The position numbers and the translations under genes were made by a program. A DNA stretch of 64,000 bases from Clostridia bacterium (GTDB lineage: Bacteria > Bacillota > Clostridia > Christensenellales > Aristaeellaceae): positions 53,483 to 117,482 of the forward strand of contig JAFRLY010000012.1 of the NCBI GenBank assembly GCA_017431005.1, in the 5' to 3' direction. The notes below the pieces were generated by a model that saw only the letters and a list, made by a program, of their open reading frames with translations, had not been told where the DNA came from and did no database searches. Of the stretch, positions 1 to 8,518 are shown piece by piece (the first letter of the stretch is position 1; every line of letters starts with the position of its first letter).

Positions 1-49
1 GCTGCCCGTCCGGAACCGATCAATCACATAAAGACGGAGGATTTATCAT

Positions 50-1354
50 ATGGCGCTTCATGTTATGGAGGAGGCTAACCGCTGCCTGGGCTGTAAGAAA
101 CCCCGCTGCCAGGAGGGCTGTCCGATTCACACCAACATTCCGGAGGTGATCCGGCTGCTGAAGGCCGGCCGGCTCAATGACGCGGGATGGATGCTTTTTG
201 AGAACAATCCGCTGACAACTGTATGCGCGCTGGTTTGCAATCATGAAAACCAGTGCGAAGGCCATTGTATCCGGGGAATCAAGGAATCGCCGGTTCATTT
301 TTCCGTTATAGAGAGTTATATCTCCTCCACCTATGCCAATCAGATGGTGAAGGGGCCCCACCCTTCCAACGGCCGTAAAGCAGCCATTATCGGAGCCGGT
401 CCTGCCGGGCTCACCATTGCCATCATTCTGGCGCGTTACGGCTATCAGGTAACGATTTTTGATAGCCGGGACAAAATCGGCGGCGTGCTGCGCTATGGCA
501 TTCCGGATTTCCGTCTGCCTGATTCCGTGCTGGATGATTTCGCCTACCGTCATCTGGAGCTGAAGGGCATCCGCTTCCGCCCCAATACCTACATCGGCAG
601 TGCCATCACGATCGATGATCTTTTCCGGGACGGGTTCCAGAGTATTTTCGTCGGTGCCGGCCTCTGGAAACCCCGGAAGCTGAATATCCGCGGAGAAAGC
701 CTGGGCCATGTCACCTATGCCATTAACTACCTGGCGTCTCCGGGCGCTTTCCGTCTGGGTGAGCGCATCATTGTTATCGGCACCGGCAACAGCGCCATGG
801 ACTGTGCCCGTACAGCGATCCGGCACGGTGCCAGGTTTGTCAGCTGCGTCAATCTGACAGATACCCTGACCGCCAGCCAGTATGAAAGCAGCTATGCCCG
901 GCTGGAGGGCGTGGAATTCATCTATAACAAATGCACGCTGGAAATCCGGGAAGACGGCGTCATTCTCGCTGACAGCCGGATCAGTCCGGATGGGAAAATC
1001 ACGCCTGTTCCCGGAACAGAAAAGCTCTATCCCTGCACCGGCGTGATCATTGCTGTCAGCCAGGGAGCTGAGAGCAATCTGGTTACCACCACGCGGGATA
1101 TTGACACGCAGCGCAACGGTCTGCTGACCGTGGACGAGGACGGACACACCAGCCGGCCCGGCGTTTTCGCTGCCGGCGATGCCGCAAGCGGTGCCCGTAC
1201 TGTTGTTGAAGCTGTCGCAAACAGCAAGCGTGTTGCTGAGGCAATGCATGAATACATGCAGTCCCTCCCGTTGCCGGTAACCACTGATTATCCGGATGCC
1301 CCGACTGTGGAAATCATAGAAGCCGCAGCCCAGGCGGAGCAGATTGTCGGCTGA
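50..1354 (+). CDS. FAD/NAD(P)-dependent oxidoreductase, GltD/NfnB-like
   Basis: 434-residue flavoprotein of the glutamate synthase small-subunit family, which passes electrons between NAD(P)H, FAD and iron-sulfur clusters. Two N-terminal cysteine clusters are visible (Cys12, 15, 20, 24 and Cys59, 63, 69, 73), typical of the [4Fe-4S] domain. They are followed by an FAD-binding GAGPAG at about 115-120, an NAD(P)-binding GTGNSAMD near 244-251 and a C-terminal GVFAAGD flavin motif. GGAGG lies eight bases before the ATG. A partner subunit (NfnA or GltB-like) could lie upstream, outside the window, so GltD, NfnB and sulfide dehydrogenase subunit A cannot be told apart. A perfect terminator follows. 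Confidence 0.85.
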   Translation: MALHVMEEANRCLGCKKPRCQEGCPIHTNIPEVIRLLKAGRLNDAGWMLFENNPLTTVCALVCNHENQCEGHCIRGIKESPVHFSVIESYISSTYANQMVKGPHPSNGRKAAIIGAGPAGLTIAIILARYGYQVTIFDSRDKIGGVLRYGIPDFRLPDSVLDDFAYRHLELKGIRFRPNTYIGSAITIDDLFRDGFQSIFVGAGLWKPRKLNIRGESLGHVTYAINYLASPGAFRLGERIIVIGTGNSAMDCARTAIRHGARFVSCVNLTDTLTASQYESSYARLEGVEFIYNKCTLEIREDGVILADSRISPDGKITPVPGTEKLYPCTGVIIAVSQGAESNLVTTTRDIDTQRNGLLTVDEDGHTSRPGVFAAGDAASGARTVVEAVANSKRVAEAMHEYMQSLPLPVTTDYPDAPTVEIIEAAAQAEQIVG

Positions 1355-1368
1355 TGGGCTTCTGATTC

Positions 1369-1410
1369 ATACTGAAAAAGCAGACGCTTATGCGTCTGCT
1401 TTTTCAGTAT
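1369..1410. terminator. Intrinsic terminator after the GltD-like gene
   Basis: Perfect 19-bp inverted repeat (1369-1387 with 1392-1410) around a TTAT loop. The GC core GCAGACGC/GCGTCTGC is flanked by an A-tract and a T-tract, so it can act in both directions. It ends the plus-strand gene. Confidence 0.85.
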
Positions 1411-1598
1411 TTTACTCTGCTATCCGTTTTGTCCTTCCCTCTGAATACCAGGCCCATCATCATGGTCAGGTTACCAAACTGTTCAGCGTTATTCACAGAG
1501 GCATCCACGGCCCGGCGGAATTTCTCAGTATTTTCTCTGGTGCGGCCTCGGTTTCCGTGCTCAGCGCGGCGGGCTTCTCTCGCCGGACACGTCAGGTG
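1404..1598 (-). pseudogene. Possible gene remnant downstream of tRNA-Leu
   Basis: An open minus-strand frame of about 65 codons ending at 1404-1406 has no ATG and no ribosome site. Its end reads like real protein: a charged stretch (ENTEKFRRAVDASVNNAEQF) followed by GNLTMMMGLVFRGKD and DSRVKY. The stop lies inside the terminator arm of the neighbouring gene. It sits just beyond the tRNA terminator, so it may be the tail of a gene left by recombination or an integrated element. I do not recognise the family. It could also be chance. Confidence 0.3.
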
Positions 1599-1606
1599 GC
1601 AGCCGC

Positions 1607-1637
1607 AAAAAAGCCTGCAACCGTTCAGATTGCAGGC
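1607..1637 (-). terminator. Terminator of tRNA-Leu
   Basis: Read on the minus strand, stem GCCTGCAA/TTGCAGGC is followed by six T residues, twelve bases beyond the tRNA 3' end. Confidence 0.8.
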
Positions 1638-1648
1638 TTCCTTTACAG

Positions 1649-1731
<83 letters not shown>

Positions 1732-1740
1732 AACAGCGGG

Positions 1741-1769
1741 ATTATAGCATACTCCGCTGCCCTTTGCAA
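1741..1769 (-). promoter_or_regulatory. Promoter of tRNA-Leu
   Basis: Minus-strand TTGCAA (1764-1769), 17-bp spacer, TATAAT (1741-1746). The predicted start is a few bases before the tRNA. Confidence 0.8.
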
Positions 1770-1795
1770 GTCCGGCGCCTTCCCGGCAAAGGGAA

Positions 1796-1821
1796 AGCTC
1801 CCGGTCTGAAGACCGGGAGCT
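1796..1821 (-). terminator. Hairpin after hpf
   Basis: An 11-bp perfect stem (AGCTCCCGGTC with its complement) with a 4-base loop sits 25 bases past the hpf stop. The following T-run is short and interrupted, so termination may be partial. Confidence 0.6.
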
Positions 1822-1845
1822 GTTACGGGAATACTGCATGCCGGC

Positions 1846-2385
1846 TTATGCCTCCGGCTCCAGCAGACCCAGGTTTCCATCCTTTCTCAGATACAGAACA
1901 TTGGTCCTGTCTGTGTCAATATTCACAAAGGCAAAGAAACTGTGCCCCAGAAGCTCCATCTCGATAATGGCGTCCTCCACGCTCATGGGGCGGACCGGGA
2001 AGGTCTTGTGCTTAACAACCTGGCGTTCCGTTTCTTCAGCCTGATCTTCTTCAATAAATTCGGGAACTTCAGGGAAGGCTTCCTCACGCAGGCGCTTGCC
2101 CAGCTTCGTCCTGTGTTTCCGGATCTGACGCTCCATCTTGGCCAGTGCCTGATCGATAGCCAGGAACAGGTTGTCCTCCGCGCTGGATTCACTGCGCAGA
2201 ATCACGTTGTTCCCCATCGGAACCGTGATTTCGACCACGCGGCGGTCATTCTTTTCCTTTCTCATACGGATCTGCATTTCCGTCTCGGAACGCAGATACT
2301 TTCCCATCGTTTCCGTTTTCTTTTCAATGCGCTTGGTGATACCGGGGGTAACCACCATATTTCTTGCCTGAATGCTGAGTTTCAT
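1846..2385 (-). CDS. hpf: Ribosome hibernation promoting factor, long form
   Basis: 179-residue protein of the RaiA/HPF family, which binds the 30S decoding site and drives 70S dimerisation into 100S particles in slow growth. Residues 1-95 are the conserved double-stranded-RNA-binding-like fold (start MKLSIQARNM). A charged linker leads to the C-terminal dimerisation domain, about 120-175, with FPVRPMSVEDAIIEMELLGHSFFAF and NVLYLRKDGNLGLLEP. This two-domain length is the long form usual in Firmicutes, where it acts without RMF. AGGAG lies 12 bases before the ATG. A possible sigma-H-type promoter lies upstream. Confidence 0.93.
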   Translation of the reverse strand: MKLSIQARNMVVTPGITKRIEKKTETMGKYLRSETEMQIRMRKEKNDRRVVEITVPMGNNVILRSESSAEDNLFLAIDQALAKMERQIRKHRTKLGKRLREEAFPEVPEFIEEDQAEETERQVVKHKTFPVRPMSVEDAIIEMELLGHSFFAFVNIDTDRTNVLYLRKDGNLGLLEPEA

Positions 2386-2517
2386 TGTTTTGTCGGGCTC
2401 CTTTCAATTCTTTTGGGTACCACAAAAGCCGCGGAAGATCTCCCTTACGGGAAAACCTTTCGCGAAATGATGCATGCCATGGGCACCACACCCTTCCCTT
2501 GTCTTTCTGGTAGATAA

Positions 2518-2545
2518 TTTCTACATTTACCGCAAAAAATCCTGC
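2518..2545 (-). promoter_or_regulatory. Possible sigma-H-like promoter of hpf
   Basis: Minus-strand GCAGGATTT (2537-2545), 12 bp, then GTAGAAA (2518-2524). This fits the Bacillus sigma-H pattern (RnAGGAwww, 11-12 bp, RnnGAAT) except for the last base. No convincing sigma-A box was found in the 170-bp upstream region. Confidence 0.35.
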
Positions 2546-2560
2546 CTGTCTCACTGAAAA

Positions 2561-2592
2561 AAACCGGACCTGTTTTCATTCAGGTCCGGTTT
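2561..2592 (-). terminator. Terminator of the cellobiose phosphorylase gene
   Basis: 12-bp perfect stem (AAACCGGACCTG and its complement) around an 8-base loop, followed on the minus strand by a T-tract. It begins 13 bases past the stop. Confidence 0.85.
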
Positions 2593-2605
2593 GGCACTTT
2601 GGGCC

Positions 2606-5050
2606 TTATCCGAGTTCAACTTCAATACTGTGGCATTTCCCGTCGGCATATACCGGCAGAACGCTGCCCTCCAGTTCCTTTCCGTCCGCGATGATCCTGC
2701 TGACGCCCCGGCATACGTGCTTCGGATTCCGGATCGTAATGCTGTAAACGGCGTTCCGGAATCTGCGGCTGACCTGGTAGCTGTCCCAGGTATGCGGAAT
2801 GCAGGGATCCACTTTCAGGCCGTCCCAGTCGGGCTTGATTCCAAGAATGTAATTGCTGATCACATAGAAATTCCAGGCAGCAGTACCTGTAAGCCAGCTG
2901 TTTTTGGCCTGCCCGAAATTCGCTGCGTCCCGGCCTGCAATCATCTGGCTGTATACATAGGGTTCCATCTTATGCAGCTCGGAAATCTCTTCCCGCCATG
3001 CGGGAGCGATCCGGCTGTAAAGGTCAAATGCTCTGTCGCCATGTCCGACGACGGTTTCTGCGGCGATAATCCACGGATTGTTATGACAGAAAATACCGGC
3101 GTTTTCTTTGTAGCCGCCCGGATAGGAGCTGACTTCGCCAAGCTCCAGATGATATTCCTTATAGGCCGGCTGCAGCAGAACGATACCATGCTCCGTCTCA
3201 AGATGCTGATGCACGCTCTCCAGCGCTTTTTCAGCCATCCCATTTTCAAGGCCGATACCGGCCATGACGCAGTAGCCCTGGGATTCAATAAAGATCTTTC
3301 CGTCCTCGCATTCCCTGCTGCCGACCTTGTGTCCCATGGCGTCATAGGCGCGGATAAACCATTCGCCGTCCCAGCCGTCCTTTTCAATTGTCCGGACCAT
3401 GGCGTCAATCTCCTGCTGATACGCCTGCGCCTTTTCCCCGCAACCCTTCCGGCGCTCAATGGCAACCAGCTCCGGCCCGATGGAAACAAACATGCCTGCG
3501 ATCAGTACGCTTTCCGCCACTCTTTCATCCGGTGCGTTCGGATTTGAAAAGGTCTGGAAGCTTTCATCCGGTGTATCGGAATAGCAGTTCAGATTCAGGC
3601 AGTCATTCCAGTCCGCCCGGCCGATCAGCGGCAGGCCGTGAGGACCCCTGTTGTTGACCACGTGCATGAAGCTGACCTCCAGATGCTCCAGCAGCGTGCC
3701 GGAATCATCCGGATTGCAGTCGTAGGCGACCTGCTCGTCCAGAATGCCGAAGTCTCCTGTTTCCTTGATATAGGCAGCGGTTCCGGCAATCAGCCAGAGC
3801 GGGTCATCGTTGAATCCGCCTCCTATATCGTTGTTGCCTTTCTTGGTCAGCGGCTGATACTGGTGATAGCAGCCGCCGTCCCGGAACTGTGTAGCCGCGA
3901 TATCCAGAATCCGCTCCCGCGCCCGTTCCGGAATCTGATGCACGAATCCCAGCAGATCCTGGCTGGAATCCCGGAAACCCATGCCCCGTCCGATTCCGCT
4001 TTCAAACATGGATGTGCTGCGGCTCATATTAAATGTAACCATGCACTGATAGGGATTCCAGATGTTGACCATGCGGCTGAGTTTATCGTCGTCAGACGTC
4101 AGGATATAGGCGCTCAGGAGATGATCCCAGTGGGCCTTCAGCGCCTGGAATGCCTTTTCGATCTGATCGTCGTCATGCAGCTTCTTCAGCAGTGCCTTTG
4201 CCGGCTTCTTATTGATCACGCCGGGTTTTTCCCATTTTTCTTCCTGCGGAAGTTCTGCATATCCGAGCACGAAGTTGAACTTCTTTTCCTCGCCGGCTTC
4301 CAGATGCACCCGGATCTGATGCGCGGCCATCGGCTGCCAGCCCGACGCAATGGAGTTCCCCATCTTTCCGGTCAGCACAGCCTGCGGATTTTCAAATCCG
4401 TTATACAGTCCCAGGAAGGTTTCCATGTCGGTGTCAAAGCCGTTGATCGGTGTGTTGACGCCATAGAACGCATAGTGGTTGCGGCGTTCCCGGTATTCTG
4501 TTTTATGATAGATGACGCCGTCCTCCACCTCAACCTCGCCGGTGGAGAAATTACGCTGGAAATTCAGCATATCGTCCTGGGCGTTCCAGAGGCAGAATTC
4601 AACAAAGCTGGTCAGAATCACGTCCTTCGGTGCGCCGCTCTCGTTCACGAGCGTTACCTGGTGAACTTCCGCGTCGTACCCCATGGGAACAAAGCTCAGC
4701 TGGGAAGCCCGCAGCCCGTTCTTTTTGCCTGTAATGACCGTATAACCCATGCCATGTCGGCAGCTGTATTCGTCCAGCTCTGTTTTCACAGGCTTCCATC
4801 CGGGATTCCAGACGGTTCCCTGGTCATTGATGTAGAAGTACCGTCCTCCGTTGTCCACCGGCATGTTGTTGTAACGGTACCGGGTAATCCGCCGCAGCCG
4901 GGCATCCCTGTAGAAACAGTAGCCGCCTGCTGTGTTGCTGATGATTCCGAAAAATTTCTCGCATCCCAGATAATTGATCCAGGGATATGGTGTACGGGGT
5001 GTCTCGATGACATACTCCCGCGCCTTGTCGTCAAAATGCCCGAATCTCAT
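2606..5050 (-). CDS. cbp: Cellobiose phosphorylase, GH94
   Basis: Predicted cytosolic enzyme that splits cellobiose with phosphate into glucose 1-phosphate and glucose, saving ATP during cellulose use. The 814 residues follow clostridial cellobiose phosphorylases closely from end to end: N-terminal beta-sandwich ([30 protein letters not shown]), then the (alpha/alpha)6 barrel with [20 protein letters not shown]. The conserved Asp-Trp-Asn-Asp at 480-483 holds the catalytic-acid region. The ATG at 5050 is chosen because GGAGG lies nine bases before it; a codon 18 bp upstream would overlap that site. Substrate choice among GH94 members rests on overall resemblance only. Confidence 0.93.
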   Translation of the reverse strand: MRFGHFDDKAREYVIETPRTPYPWINYLGCEKFFGIISNTAGGYCFYRDARLRRITRYRYNNMPVDNGGRYFYINDQGTVWNPGWKPVKTELDEYSCRHGMGYTVITGKKNGLRASQLSFVPMGYDAEVHQVTLVNESGAPKDVILTSFVEFCLWNAQDDMLNFQRNFSTGEVEVEDGVIYHKTEYRERRNHYAFYGVNTPINGFDTDMETFLGLYNGFENPQAVLTGKMGNSIASGWQPMAAHQIRVHLEAGEEKKFNFVLGYAELPQEEKWEKPGVINKKPAKALLKKLHDDDQIEKAFQALKAHWDHLLSAYILTSDDDKLSRMVNIWNPYQCMVTFNMSRSTSMFESGIGRGMGFRDSSQDLLGFVHQIPERARERILDIAATQFRDGGCYHQYQPLTKKGNNDIGGGFNDDPLWLIAGTAAYIKETGDFGILDEQVAYDCNPDDSGTLLEHLEVSFMHVVNNRGPHGLPLIGRADWNDCLNLNCYSDTPDESFQTFSNPNAPDERVAESVLIAGMFVSIGPELVAIERRKGCGEKAQAYQQEIDAMVRTIEKDGWDGEWFIRAYDAMGHKVGSRECEDGKIFIESQGYCVMAGIGLENGMAEKALESVHQHLETEHGIVLLQPAYKEYHLELGEVSSYPGGYKENAGIFCHNNPWIIAAETVVGHGDRAFDLYSRIAPAWREEISELHKMEPYVYSQMIAGRDAANFGQAKNSWLTGTAAWNFYVISNYILGIKPDWDGLKVDPCIPHTWDSYQVSRRFRNAVYSITIRNPKHVCRGVSRIIADGKELEGSVLPVYADGKCHSIEVELG

Positions 5051-5084
5051 GGCCGATTTCCTCCGCATTTGTTTTTTTGTATGT

Positions 5085-5114
5085 AAAAAGCCGGTGCAAG
5101 TATATCACACCGGC
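5085..5114 (-). terminator. Terminator of the 5132-6718 ABC-F gene
   Basis: Stem GCCGGTG/CACCGGC (5108-5114 with 5090-5096) followed on the minus strand by TTTTTA. The loop holds the -10 box of the next gene's promoter. Confidence 0.75.
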
Positions 5115-5127
5115 GATTGCACTTCAA
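5099..5127 (-). promoter_or_regulatory. Promoter of cellobiose phosphorylase, nested in a terminator
   Basis: Minus-strand TTGAAG (5122-5127), 17 bp, TATACT (5099-5104). The -10 box forms the loop of the terminator hairpin of the upstream gene, so one 40-bp stretch both stops one transcript and starts the next. Confidence 0.6.
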
Positions 5128-5131
5128 TCGA

Positions 5132-6718
5132 TTATTTTGTCTTCTCCAGGTACTCTTCATAATTGCAAAGATAATCGGCAATCGTCCCGTCCGGACGGAT
5201 CTCGATGATACGGTCCGCCACAGTGGAGATAAACTGATGGTCCTGGCTGGTGAAAATCACGTTCCCCGGGAAATTGATCAGCCCATTGTTCACGGCTGTG
5301 ATGGATTCCAGGTCCAGGTGGTTGGTCGGCTGATCCAGCATCAGGAAATTGGCCCCGGAAAGCATCATCCGGCTCAGCATGCAGCGGACCTTTTCTCCGC
5401 CGGAAAGCACACTTACCGGCTTGTAGACGTCATCCCCCGAAAACAGCATTCTCCCGAGAAAGCCGCGCATATAGGTTTCAAGCTGCTCAGGTGAGTACTG
5501 GGCAAACCACTGCATCATGGTCAGGTCGCATCCGTCGAAATAGGGGCTGTTGTCCTTTGGAAAATAACTGGTGGAAATGGTGACGCCCCATTTCACCGTG
5601 CCGCTGTCAGGCTGTATTTCCTCTGCCAGAATACGGAACAGAGCGGTTTCCGCCTGTTCATTCCCCACCAGTGCAATTTTCTGGCCTTTCGTCACCAGGA
5701 AGGAAACGTCCTTCAGCAGCTGCACGCCGTCCTGTGTGTAGTTCAGGTTGGTAACCTGCAGGATATCCTTGCCGGCTTCCCTGTCCGGCGTAAAGCATAC
5801 ATACGGATACCGGCGGCTGGACGCGGGCATTTCCTCAATCGTCAGCTGGTCCAGCAGCTTGCGCCGGCTGGTAGCCTGCTTGGCCTTGCTCTTGTTGCTT
5901 GAAAAGCGCTGGATGAATGCCTGCAGCTCCCGGATTTTGTCCTCCCGGCGTTTCTTCTGATCATTCATCAGTGCCTGCATCATCTTGCTGGATTCGTACC
6001 AGAAATCGTAGTTGCCTACATAGAGCTTGACCTGGTTGAAATCGATATCCACGATATGGGTACAGATGTTGTTCAGGAACCACCGGTCATGGCTGACGAC
6101 GATCAGCGTGCCCGGAAAATCCATCAGGAAATCCTCAAGCCAGGCTACAGAGCGGTTGTCCAGATTGTTGGTAGGCTCATCCAGCAGCAGAATGTCAGGA
6201 TTGCCGAACAGCGCCTGGGCCAGCAGAACCTTGAACTTATCGCCGGCCTGCAGGTCCGCCATCATCATGGTGTGTTCTTCTGTGGGAATGCCGAGTCCCG
6301 TCAGCAGGGTTGCCGCGTCGCTCTCCGCGTTCCACCCGTCCATTTCGGCGAATTCACCCTCCAGCTCAGCCGCCCGTTCCCCGTCAGCTTCGCTGAAATC
6401 TGGCTTGGCATACAGAGCGTCCTTTTCCTGCATGATATCATACAGGCGCTGGTTGCCCATGATCACGGTATCCATGACCGGATATGCGTCGTACATGAAC
6501 TGGTCCTGTTTCAGGGTGCTCATACGTTCATTTGAGGGGACAAACACTGAACCCGTGGTGGGTTCCAGTTCTCCGCTGAGTATTCTCAGGAAAGTGGATT
6601 TCCCGGCACCGTTCGCGCCGATGATACCGTAGCAGTTGCCGGGCAGGAATTTCAGGTCCGCTCCGGAAAAAAGCTTCTGTCCGCCGAAAGTCAGGGATAC
6701 ATTGCTTACTGTAATCAT
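5132..6718 (-). CDS. ABC-F family ATPase (YbiT/YkpA-like) with a degenerate second site
   Basis: 528-residue tandem-ATPase protein without membrane segments. ABC-F proteins act on the ribosome as translation factors or antibiotic-protection proteins. The first domain has an intact Walker A (GANGAGKST near 36-44) and LLLDEPTNNLD, but its signature is LQAGD, as in YbiT-type members. In the second domain the Walker A is replaced by GNEQAETA (352-359, no Lys), the Walker B catalytic Glu is Gln463 (LDQPTNHLD), and the switch His is Gln492 (TSQDHQ), although LSGGE remains. GGAG lies ten bases before the ATG. The second site probably binds or turns over ATP poorly. Exact role unknown. Confidence 0.88.
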   Translation of the reverse strand: MITVSNVSLTFGGQKLFSGADLKFLPGNCYGIIGANGAGKSTFLRILSGELEPTTGSVFVPSNERMSTLKQDQFMYDAYPVMDTVIMGNQRLYDIMQEKDALYAKPDFSEADGERAAELEGEFAEMDGWNAESDAATLLTGLGIPTEEHTMMMADLQAGDKFKVLLAQALFGNPDILLLDEPTNNLDNRSVAWLEDFLMDFPGTLIVVSHDRWFLNNICTHIVDIDFNQVKLYVGNYDFWYESSKMMQALMNDQKKRREDKIRELQAFIQRFSSNKSKAKQATSRRKLLDQLTIEEMPASSRRYPYVCFTPDREAGKDILQVTNLNYTQDGVQLLKDVSFLVTKGQKIALVGNEQAETALFRILAEEIQPDSGTVKWGVTISTSYFPKDNSPYFDGCDLTMMQWFAQYSPEQLETYMRGFLGRMLFSGDDVYKPVSVLSGGEKVRCMLSRMMLSGANFLMLDQPTNHLDLESITAVNNGLINFPGNVIFTSQDHQFISTVADRIIEIRPDGTIADYLCNYEEYLEKTK

Positions 6719-6775
6719 TCCGCTATTTCTCCATCCTCAGTTTGGTCCGGTCACCCGGCAGTTCTTCTCCGGATC

Positions 6776-8137
6776 TCAGCATGCCAGGCGGATCAGCGCG
6801 TTGGCATAAATCCGGATAGCCAGCATGAGCCGGTCGATGGCTGCGTATTCATCAGCCTGATGCGCCAGATCCTCTTCATCCGGGAACAGCGCGCCGAAGG
6901 CAACGCCCTGCTTCAGTACCTTGGCGTAAGTTCCGCCGCCGGTAGACATTGGCTCGCCCTTCCAGCCGGTTTCCTCCTCATAGGCCGCCAGCAGGCTGCG
7001 GACCAGCTCGCTTTCCGCAGGCACATGGTGCGGCGCCTTGAGCTCCAGGTTTTCGATTGACAGCCCCGGCAGATGCGCAGCGATGCTGTCCTTCAGCTGC
7101 TCCAGGTCAGCCGTGATCGGGCAGCGCAGATCCAGCGTACCGATCCATTCACCCTGTTCCAGCCGCAGAATGCCCATATTGCAGGTCAGAGGCCCGGAAA
7201 CGTCATCCCGGCAGGCGCAGCCCAGACCGGCGCCGTCGCTTTCCATACCGACAGTATCAGCCAGCAAGGCAGGCGTCCCCTCCGCTCCGAGTGCTTTCAG
7301 CAGCTTCAGCATCATGCCGATGGCATTCCGCCGTCCTTCCGGATAGGCGCTGTGGCCGGGAATGCCTTCCGCCGTTACCCATACGCCTTCCGCAGCACTC
7401 TCTGCCCTGTAAGGCAATCCTGTTTTCCCGCTGTAAGCCCGGACCTGCTCAGCGAGAACTTCTCCGCCTTCCAGAAGTGCTTTGCTTTTGCCCGGGATCA
7501 CGTTCATCCTGTTCCCGGTGCACATCTGCAGAATCTTCAGGCCGCTCCCGGAAGCAGGGCCCCGGAAGGTCAGGTGGATCATGCCCTTTTCCGTATTAAT
7601 CAGCGGAAAGCTTGCGTCCGGGCTGAATCCGATTTCCGGCATTCCGGCATGCGCAGTGTAGTATGCCATATCCTCCCAGCCGCTTTCCTCATCGCATCCC
7701 AGAATCAGCTTGATGCTCTTTTTCAGCGGCAGGCCGGCATCCCGGATTGCCCGCATGGCATAAAGGGCTGCCAGGGACGGGCCTTTATCATCGTTGGTTC
7801 CGCGTCCGTACATCCGTCCGTTCTCAATTACTCCTTCAAACGGCGGGCGGGTCCATCCGTCCCCGACCGGTACCACGTCCAGATGGCCGAGCACGCCGAT
7901 CTCTTCTTCCGCATCTCCCAGCTTCACGTCGCATGCATACCCGGCATAATCCACTGGTTCAAAGCCCAGATCCCGGGCTGTTTTCATGGCCTGATCCAGC
8001 ATATTCCGCACATCGCGGCCGAAAGGCGCATTCTCCCCGGCTTCTCCCTTAATGGAAGGGACATTGATCCAGGACCGAAGCGTCCTGACGAAATCCTCAC
8101 GATAGCTTTCAATGATATCCGCAATCTTCTTATCCAT
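6776..8137 (-). CDS. pepV: Metal-dependent dipeptidase, PepV/Sapep type (M20 family)
   Basis: 453-residue cytosolic peptidase that cleaves dipeptides imported or left by other peptidases. The M20 metal-site motifs are in order: GHLDVVP (His85), GTNDDKG (Asp near 117), CDEESG (Glu150-151) and a late LAHQADEY. A lid domain is expected between the catalytic halves, and the length matches PepV. GGGAGG lies 11 bases before the ATG. The gene lies 16 bp after a small conserved gene and 57 bp before the ABC-F gene, so it may share a transcript with both. Confidence 0.9.
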   Translation of the reverse strand: MDKKIADIIESYREDFVRTLRSWINVPSIKGEAGENAPFGRDVRNMLDQAMKTARDLGFEPVDYAGYACDVKLGDAEEEIGVLGHLDVVPVGDGWTRPPFEGVIENGRMYGRGTNDDKGPSLAALYAMRAIRDAGLPLKKSIKLILGCDEESGWEDMAYYTAHAGMPEIGFSPDASFPLINTEKGMIHLTFRGPASGSGLKILQMCTGNRMNVIPGKSKALLEGGEVLAEQVRAYSGKTGLPYRAESAAEGVWVTAEGIPGHSAYPEGRRNAIGMMLKLLKALGAEGTPALLADTVGMESDGAGLGCACRDDVSGPLTCNMGILRLEQGEWIGTLDLRCPITADLEQLKDSIAAHLPGLSIENLELKAPHHVPAESELVRSLLAAYEEETGWKGEPMSTGGGTYAKVLKQGVAFGALFPDEEDLAHQADEYAAIDRLMLAIRIYANALIRLAC

Positions 8138-8153
8138 ATGAATGCAAGCCTCC

Positions 8154-8447
8154 CTAAAAAGCGTTCCGAGGATCCGGACTCTTCCGCTTAGGCGCGTCCG
8201 GATCGATGTATTCTATCTCCATGCGCTGGAAATTCACATTTTCGAAAAAAGCATCCGGCAGAAACCTTGTCTGGCCGAATTCTTCCCACTCCCGCTCATT
8301 TTTCTCCAGCCAGAGCGGTTCTGGCAGATCCAGCTGCCGGCATGCTTCCAGAAGCGCATCCCGCGGGTTTTCCCGTCCGCAGGGGATGGTGGCCTGACGG
8401 TCGGTACGATGGTTCCGGATCGTTCTGACCCAAAGTGCTTCCGCCAT
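8154..8447 (-). CDS. Small conserved protein of unknown function
   Basis: 97 residues, soluble, rich in Arg and Glu, ending in a Pro-rich charged tail (YIDPDAPKRKSPDPRN). No domain recognised. The start at 8447 is preferred because a GGAGG site lies ten bases upstream; the earlier ATG at 8456 directly abuts that site. It lies between uvrC and pepV with its own likely promoter, and its codon use matches its neighbours, so it is probably a real gene. Confidence 0.65.
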   Translation of the reverse strand: MAEALWVRTIRNHRTDRQATIPCGRENPRDALLEACRQLDLPEPLWLEKNEREWEEFGQTRFLPDAFFENVNFQRMEIEYIDPDAPKRKSPDPRNAF

Positions 8448-8486
8448 ATGTTCCATCCCTCCCTGCCTGTTTCCCTGCGTTTTTCC

Positions 8487-8515
8487 ATTATGGCATGAAC
8501 CTGCTTCTCATGCAA
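8487..8515 (-). promoter_or_regulatory. Possible promoter of the 97-residue gene
   Basis: Minus-strand TTGCAT (8510-8515), 17 bp, CATAAT (8487-8492), just past the uvrC stop. The spacer also carries a short inverted repeat (GCATGA/TTCATGC). Confidence 0.5.
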
Positions 8516-8518
8516 GCA

